DNA of 21,132 nt. It comes from an uncultured Pseudomonadota bacterium. Lineage in GTDB: Bacteria > Myxococcota_A > Polyangia > HGW-17. The DNA lies in assembly GCA_938004375.1 (NCBI GenBank), contig CALKWH010000336.1:1-21132 (forward strand), read 5' to 3'. A model generated the notes under the pieces. The model worked only from the letters and a program-made list of their open reading frames with translations. It searched no databases and was not told the DNA's origin. The stretch's first letter is position 1. The number at the start of each line of letters is the position of its first letter. Below are positions 16,234 through 21,132 of this stretch, piece by piece. A program made the translations under genes and the position numbers.

Positions 16234-16239
16234 CGACCC

Positions 16240-17196
16240 ATGCGCAACCTGGTCGGCTTGCTCTCCGGTTTGATTGTCCTCGGCGTGGTCATGGTCGCCT
16301 GCCGCAGGGCCCCGTCCCGGCAGGCGCCGCCCAAGCCCTTTCCCAACAGCGAATTCACCGTGGTGGACGGCGCCCGGCTGCATCACCGGAGCTGGCCTGC
16401 GTTCCCGGCCGCGCGACGGGGGCGCGTGCTGCTGGTGCACGGCTTCTCGGGGTCCACGTTCTCCTGGGAGAAGACCGTCCCGGCCCTTCAGGTCGCCGGC
16501 TATCACACCGTTGCCGTCGACGTGCCGCCGTTCGGCTACAGCGACCGATCCCCGGAGCGGAACGCCTCGATCACCGCCAGGGCCCGGCTGTTGCTGGCCT
16601 TTCTCGAGTCGATCGCTCCGGGACAGGCCTGGCACCTGGTGGGCCACAGCATGGGCGGCGGGATTGTCCAGGCCATGGCGCTGATCAAACCGTCCGCGGT
16701 GGCCAGCGTCACCTTTGTGGCCGGCACGGTCTTCGGAGAGCTCGTCCCCGGAAAGCCGGGCGGCCGTTCCCCCGCAAGGCTGAGCCCGGGGCGGGCGCTG
16801 CTGGGGGCGCTGGCCGGCGCCGTTCCGATCACCCGGGAGCAGGTCGGCGCGCTCCTGGAGTCGGCCTACGGAAGGCCTCCCACCCAGGAGCAGGTGCAGG
16901 GGTACTTCGCGCCGCTGGCCCTCCCGGGGACGGCGCAGGCCATCGTCTCCACCGCGTCGGCGGCCGGGGAGCTCGAGGCGCTGGACGCCGGGGCGCTGCG
17001 GGTCCCCGCGCTGGCCCTCTGGGGAGCGCGGGACACCTGGGTGTCCCTGGAAAAGCAGCGCGGGGCGCTCGAGCGCATCCCCGGCCTGGCGTTGCGGGTC
17101 ATTCCGGGCGCCGGTCACTGCCCCATGGAGACGCACCCGGCCGAGTTCCTGGCGCACCTGCTGCCCTTCCTGCGGAGCCCGGAGGAGGCGAAGTGA
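16240..17196 (+). CDS. Alpha/beta-hydrolase lipoprotein
   Basis: 318 residues from ATG 16240. This start gives an immediate hydrophobic signal (MRNLVGLLSGLIVLGVVMVAC) with probable lipid site Cys21; the -3 residue is Met, slightly off the lipobox consensus. An upstream ATG at 16072 would add 56 unlikely residues. The hydrolase fold shows the oxyanion motif HGFSGS (67-72), nucleophile Ser137 in GHSMGG, acid Asp265 in WGARDTW and His293 in GAGHCPME, a complete catalytic triad. A helical cap lies at about 165-245. Substrates could be esters, lipids or other small molecules in the periplasm; the sequence does not say which. The stop overlaps the next gene (GTGA), so the two form an operon. The start may be leaderless. 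Confidence 0.85.
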   Translation: MRNLVGLLSGLIVLGVVMVACRRAPSRQAPPKPFPNSEFTVVDGARLHHRSWPAFPAARRGRVLLVHGFSGSTFSWEKTVPALQVAGYHTVAVDVPPFGYSDRSPERNASITARARLLLAFLESIAPGQAWHLVGHSMGGGIVQAMALIKPSAVASVTFVAGTVFGELVPGKPGGRSPARLSPGRALLGALAGAVPITREQVGALLESAYGRPPTQEQVQGYFAPLALPGTAQAIVSTASAAGELEALDAGALRVPALALWGARDTWVSLEKQRGALERIPGLALRVIPGAGHCPMETHPAEFLAHLLPFLRSPEEAK

Positions 17197-17879
17197 CCAT
17201 GAGCGCGCCCGGCTTCATCTCCCTGCGCCACGTCGATGTGCAGGAGCTCGCGTTCGACCTTTTCTCCCTGCTCGTCGTGTTCCTGGCGCAGGGGCCCGCG
17301 AAGGACCTCATCAAGACCCTGGCGGCCTCCGCCCACGACCTGCCGAATCTGGCCGCCTGGGCGCTGGGGGCAGCCTTCGGGGTGCTGTTCATACCTTCGA
17401 CGTTCCTCCTGATGGCGACGACAGACGAAGAGAAGCCCGCCGGATTTTTCGTGGCCCTGTTCCTGATTCCGGCCGCCTTCGCGATCCTCGTGCTGCCTCC
17501 GCTGGTGCTCGAGGAGCTGGCGGCCAGCCCGCCACGGGGCAACGCCGCCCTGGGGTCGATCTTCGGGCTGTTTGTCCTGAACCTCGTGCTGATGGCGGTT
17601 ATGGTCTCGTCCCTGGACGCGCTGGGGGACTGGGTCGACGGGCTCGCCGCCGATCACGGGGTCCGGATCCGTGGCGGGTTCATCCGCCTCGTGCGTCGCG
17701 TTTACCTCTCCGTGATCCTGCCCCAATTGCTCTGGCTGGTGGTGTTGCTGGACGTCCACCCGCTCGGGATGGTCCTCCTGTGGACCTTTCGCGTCTGCTA
17801 TGGGTTCTCCGGCCGGACGGGTGTGTTCAACCTGTTGTTGCTGGGGTTGACTGTGGGACTCTGGTTATGGCTCGGCTGA
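17193..17879 (+). CDS. Polytopic membrane protein of unknown function
   Basis: 228 residues from GTG 17193, which overlaps the hydrolase stop by four bases and has GGAGG (17181-17185) 7 bases upstream. ATG 17199 is the alternative and removes two residues. About five or six hydrophobic segments are visible (about 19-33, 55-75, 84-108, 119-139, 170-200 and 210-227). I do not recognise the family and see no catalytic motif. Translational coupling to the lipid-anchored hydrolase suggests a joint role in the envelope, for example handling a lipid or membrane-bound substrate, but that is inference from position only. Confidence 0.65.
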   Translation: MTMSAPGFISLRHVDVQELAFDLFSLLVVFLAQGPAKDLIKTLAASAHDLPNLAAWALGAAFGVLFIPSTFLLMATTDEEKPAGFFVALFLIPAAFAILVLPPLVLEELAASPPRGNAALGSIFGLFVLNLVLMAVMVSSLDALGDWVDGLAADHGVRIRGGFIRLVRRVYLSVILPQLLWLVVLLDVHPLGMVLLWTFRVCYGFSGRTGVFNLLLLGLTVGLWLWLG

Positions 17880-17891
17880 AGGTCGGTCGGC

Positions 17892-17920
17892 TTGACACGC
17901 CGGGCGGGTGCTGGTAGCAG
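17892..17920 (+). promoter_or_regulatory. Promoter for the WD40 Ser/Thr kinase
   Basis: TTGACA (17892-17897), a 17-base spacer and TAGCAG (17915-17920). ATG 17943 is 22 bases beyond the -10 box, with GGAGG (17930-17934) at 8-base spacing, so the leader would be about 16 bases. Confidence 0.55.
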
Positions 17921-17942
17921 ATCCGACCTGGAGGCGCAACCC

Positions 17943-20900
17943 ATGGGTGACCAGGAGAAGGACAAGTCGGGACAGCAGCCCTCGGTACCGGAGGTCACGC
18001 CGGCCACGCTGCAGATGCCGCGAGCTGCCCGCCAGCTCCCCCGGTATGGCGTCGTGGATCAGCGCGACGCCGTCACCACCCTCGAGGATCCGACGCGCTA
18101 CATCTATGCCGACGGCGGGCGGGACGAGGCCGAGATCGGCCGTGGCGGCATCGGCCGCGTACTCTTGGCTTTCGACCGCCACCTGCACCGCGAGATCGCC
18201 ATCAAGGAGCTGCGCGACAACATCACCGGAGAGACCCAGATCGCCCGGTTCCTGCGGGAGGCGCGGGTCACCGGGCGGCTGGAGCACCCCGGCGTGGTCC
18301 CGGTGTACGAGCTGGCCCATCGGGCCGACGGCACGCTGTATTATGCCATGCGGCTCGTCCGCGGGCGCACCCTGCGGCTGGCGCTGGACGCCTGCGGGGG
18401 CGAACTCGACCGGCGGCTGAAGCTGCTGCCCCACTTTGTCGCCCTGTGCCAGACGGTGGCCTACGCCCACAGCCGCGGGGTGATCCACCGCGACATCAAG
18501 CCCTCGAACGTGATGATCGGGGAGTATGGCGAGACCATCCTTCTGGACTGGGGGATCGCCGGCAACCGCGTGACCGACGCAGGCGGACCGGTGACGCCGG
18601 AGGCGACCGGGGCCGACCCCGCGGTGGCTCAGCCGACGGCCTCGGGCCGGACGATCCGCGAGGGGGGCGACCCCGATCAGGACGCCGGGTTGACCCAGGA
18701 AGGCGACTTCCTCGGAACGCCCTCGTACATGAGTCCGGAGCAGGCCCAAGGGGATCCGGCGGTGCAATCGGGGTGCGGGGACGTCTGGTCCCTGGGAGCC
18801 GTGCTCTACGAACTGCTCACCGGCCGACCGCCCTTCGTGGACGACTCGATCACCGGACTCTTGCACAAGTTGATGGAGGATCCGGTGGTCTCGCCCGTCC
18901 AGATGGACCCGCGCATTCCCCCGGATCTCTCGTCGATCTGCCTCAAGGCGCTGTCCCGGGACCGCGCTCTGCGCTACCAGGACGCCCGGGAGCTGGCCGA
19001 CGAGCTCGAGGCGTTCCGCTCTGGCCGACGGGTGCAGGCCCACGAGTACACGCCCTGGGAGCACCTGGTGCGTTTCGCCGCGCAGAAGAAGGGGCTGCTG
19101 GCGGCGGTCGCGGCGGTGCTGGCCGTCGTAGTGGTCTCGCTGGTGGTCGTCAGTTTCTATCTGCGGGCCGAGCAGGTCGCCAGGGAGAACGCCCAAGCGG
19201 CCACGGTCCGCGCCGAGACCGCCCGCGGCCAGGAGCGCCGGGAGCGCCTGCGGGCAGGGTTGCACTTCGCCCAGGGCGCCATGGAGAAGGCCGATCGGCT
19301 CTTCTCCCAGCGACGGCTGCTGTCCGCACGCATCTATGCGGCCGCCGCGCTCGTGCACAACCCCGCCTACGCGGGCAGCCGGCTCTTCGACGCGACCTTC
19401 GTCGCCGAGCACCCCGAGGCCGGGGAGCTCGCCCTCGGGGCCGTCGGTCGCGAGAACATCGCACGCGGCCTCGGTTCGGCGCGCCTGCTTCGGGTGCTGT
19501 CGCATCCATCACCGCTCCACGGCGTGGCCATGACCCCGGACGGCGCGGGGATCGTCGCGGTCACCAAGGCGGGGGAGCTCGGGGTTTGGGAAACCCCCAC
19601 CGGGCGCCGGCGCTTCCTGGTCCGGGCGCACGCGGACGTGGCCTGGGACGTGGCCGTGTCCTGGCAGGGGGACCGTCTGGCGACCGTGGGCCGGGACGGC
19701 GGCCTGCGGCTGTGGCGGGCGGCGGACGGCCTGGCGCTGGCGGCCGTGCAGGCCCACGTCGGGGACGTCTTCACGGTCGCCTTCTCGCCGGACGGGGAGC
19801 GCCTGGCCACCGGCGGAGCCGACGGCAGGATCCGTCTCTGGCGGCTCCCCCGGCTCACCCCCGACGGGGAGCTGGCCGGGCACGAGGGGGCAGTCCACGG
19901 CGTGGAGTTCTCCCCGGACGGGCTGCGGCTGGTGAGCGGCGGTCGGGACCGCACGGTCCGGATCTGGCCGCTGGCCGGCGAGGAGGGGCAGCTGGTGCTG
20001 CGGGGGCATGAGTCGGTGGTGCGGCACGTCGCGTTCTCCCCCGACGGCGCTCGCGTGGCTTCGGCGTCCTACGACAAGACCGTCCGGGTGTACGACGCAC
20101 GCACGGGCGCCGCCGAACTGGTGTTGTCCGGGCACGAGGACGAGGTGCTGCACGTCGGCTTCTCCCCGGACGGACGGCACGTCTTCAGCGCGGGATGGGA
20201 CCGCGCGGTGCGGATCTGGACCGGCAGCGGTGTGTTGTCCATGGTCCTCGAGGGACACCAGAAGGCGGTGTGGAGCGGGGCGTTCTCGCGGGACGGCTCG
20301 AGGCTGGTCTCCGCAGCCGAGGACGGCACCCTGCGCGTGTGGGAGCTGGCCGCGCCCTCGCCGGCCTTCACCGAAGCGGGGCAGGGCTACCTGTGGAGCA
20401 TCGCCACCTCCCCCGACGGCCGGTCCATCGCCACGGCCGGAGCCGATGGGGCGGTCCGCGTCTGGGATCTGCGCACCGGCCTCCTGTTCCGGCGGCTCGA
20501 GGGGCACCGGGATCTGGTGGGAGAGGTGGCGTGGTCCCCGGACGGTCGGTTGTTGGCCACCGCCGGCTATGACGGCACCGTCCGGCTGTACGATCCCGTC
20601 GGCGGCCAGGAGCTCCGGAGCCTGCAGGCCCACACCGGGTTCGCCCGCTCGGTGACCTTCTCTCCCGACGGCCGGACGTTGGCCAGCGTCGGCTACGACG
20701 GCCTCCTGCGTTGGTGGGATCCCCGGACCGGGGGCGCCGTGGCCGAGCTGCGGGTGCCGGGCGTCCCGGCGCTGCGACGGGTGGCGTACTCGCCCGACGG
20801 CCGCCGGATCGCCGTGGCCGGCGGTGACGGGCGCGTCCGGCTGTGGACCACCGCAGACCGCGTCCCGGGGCCGGTGGTCGAAGTGAGCGGAGAGTTAGCC

Positions 20901-21087
20901 GGCCTCGCCTTCTCCCCCGACGGTCGCACCCTGGCCGCATCGAGCATGAACGGGACCATCGCGTTGATCGACCCCGGGGCGGGCACCGTGGAGGCGCGCC
21001 TCTCCCGGAGCTCGCAGGGAGTCTACACCGTGCGCTGGTCGTCCGACGGGCGCCTGCTCGCGGCCACCGGCGACGACAGCGTGGTGG
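17943..21087 (+). CDS. Membrane-anchored Ser/Thr protein kinase with WD40 repeats (3' end missing)
   Basis: 1,048 genuine residues are present and the C-terminus is lost at the contig edge. ATG 17943 is chosen for its GGAGG and its position after the promoter. The Hanks kinase domain (about 57-360) has the Gly loop GRGGIGRV (66-73), Lys88, Glu106, catalytic HRDIKPSN (182-189, Asp184), DWG (202-204) in place of DFG, and GTPSYMSPEQ (258-267). The stretch between DWG and GTP is about 53 residues, long and Thr/Pro/Gly/Asp-rich. A membrane helix lies at about 384-405, followed by a coiled and helical region (405-480). From about 520 come 13 WD40-type repeats marked by FSPDG-like turns, so probably two propellers. 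The layout implies cytoplasmic kinase and periplasmic WD40 sensor, or both cytoplasmic if the helix is a hairpin. The final residues GRASCRERV of the open frame are adapter-encoded, not protein. Confidence 0.9.
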
Positions 21088-21132
21088 AGATCGGAAGAGC
21101 GTCGTGTAGGGAAAGAGTGTAGATCTCGGTGG
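21088..21132 (+). other. Illumina TruSeq adapter contamination at contig end
   Basis: From AGATCGGAAGAGCGTCGTGT onward the sequence equals the reverse complement of the standard Illumina universal adapter, for 45 bases to the window end. It interrupts the WD40 coding frame and creates an artificial stop at 21120-21122. It is not biological sequence. Confidence 0.98.

Noticed and set aside
16072..16239. 56-residue N-terminal extension of the hydrolase
   Set aside because: It would place the hydrophobic signal in the interior, and a sigma-70-type promoter lies inside it.
18546..18554. DWG instead of DFG in the kinase as a sign of inactivity
   Set aside because: DWG is common in this class of bacterial Hanks kinases, and Lys88, Asp184 and the metal-binding Asp202 are all present.

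Overview
The window is GC-rich, gene-dense bacterial DNA. It most resembles a member of the Myxococcota or a neighbouring deltaproteobacterial lineage (Polyangia or Bradymonadia type). That inference rests on four features: lipoproteins with myxococcal cysteine-rich (disulfide) repeats, Asn-Asn-X low-complexity spacers after lipid-anchored N-termini, TonB-like C-terminal domains of the AgmX/PglI (myxo_SS_tail) kind, and a large membrane-anchored Ser/Thr kinase carrying WD40 repeats. No 16S or other marker gene is present, so the taxonomy is inferred. The right edge (21088-21132) is Illumina adapter sequence, so this is the end of a draft contig and the last gene is cut there.

Layout from left to right. 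At 252-4845 (+) there is a disulfide-rich lipoprotein, then two tandem paralogous ZIP-family metal transporters, each with a cyclic-nucleotide-binding (CNB) domain inserted in the loop between membrane helices 3 and 4. At 8311-4855 (-) there is an apparent operon of ettA (ABC-F translation factor) and two paralogous membrane-anchored TonB-like proteins. Divergent from ettA, at 8508-10550 (+), is a soluble hybrid PAS-PAS-histidine kinase-receiver protein. A divergent pair of Asn-rich, Cys-rich lipoproteins follows (11090-10554 on -, 11214-12071 on +). The second is translationally coupled to a TPR plus beta-barrel outer-membrane protein (12068-13957). Next come a zinc-ribbon protein and a cupin lipoprotein (14018-15052), a GYF-domain membrane protein on the minus strand (15994-15113), an alpha/beta-hydrolase lipoprotein overlapping a polytopic membrane protein (16240-17879), and the truncated WD40 Ser/Thr kinase (17943-21087).

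Much of the region concerns the cell envelope and signalling: at least four likely lipoproteins, two TonB-like anchors, a barrel protein, polytopic membrane proteins, a histidine kinase and a Hanks kinase. The most unusual architecture is the pair of CNB-gated ZIP proteins, in which several metal-ligand positions are replaced identically or similarly in both copies. This suggests a nucleotide-controlled metal channel or sensor, possibly a heterodimer. I found no RNA genes, insertion sequences, CRISPR arrays or phage genes. No gene-free stretch exceeds about 250 bases.
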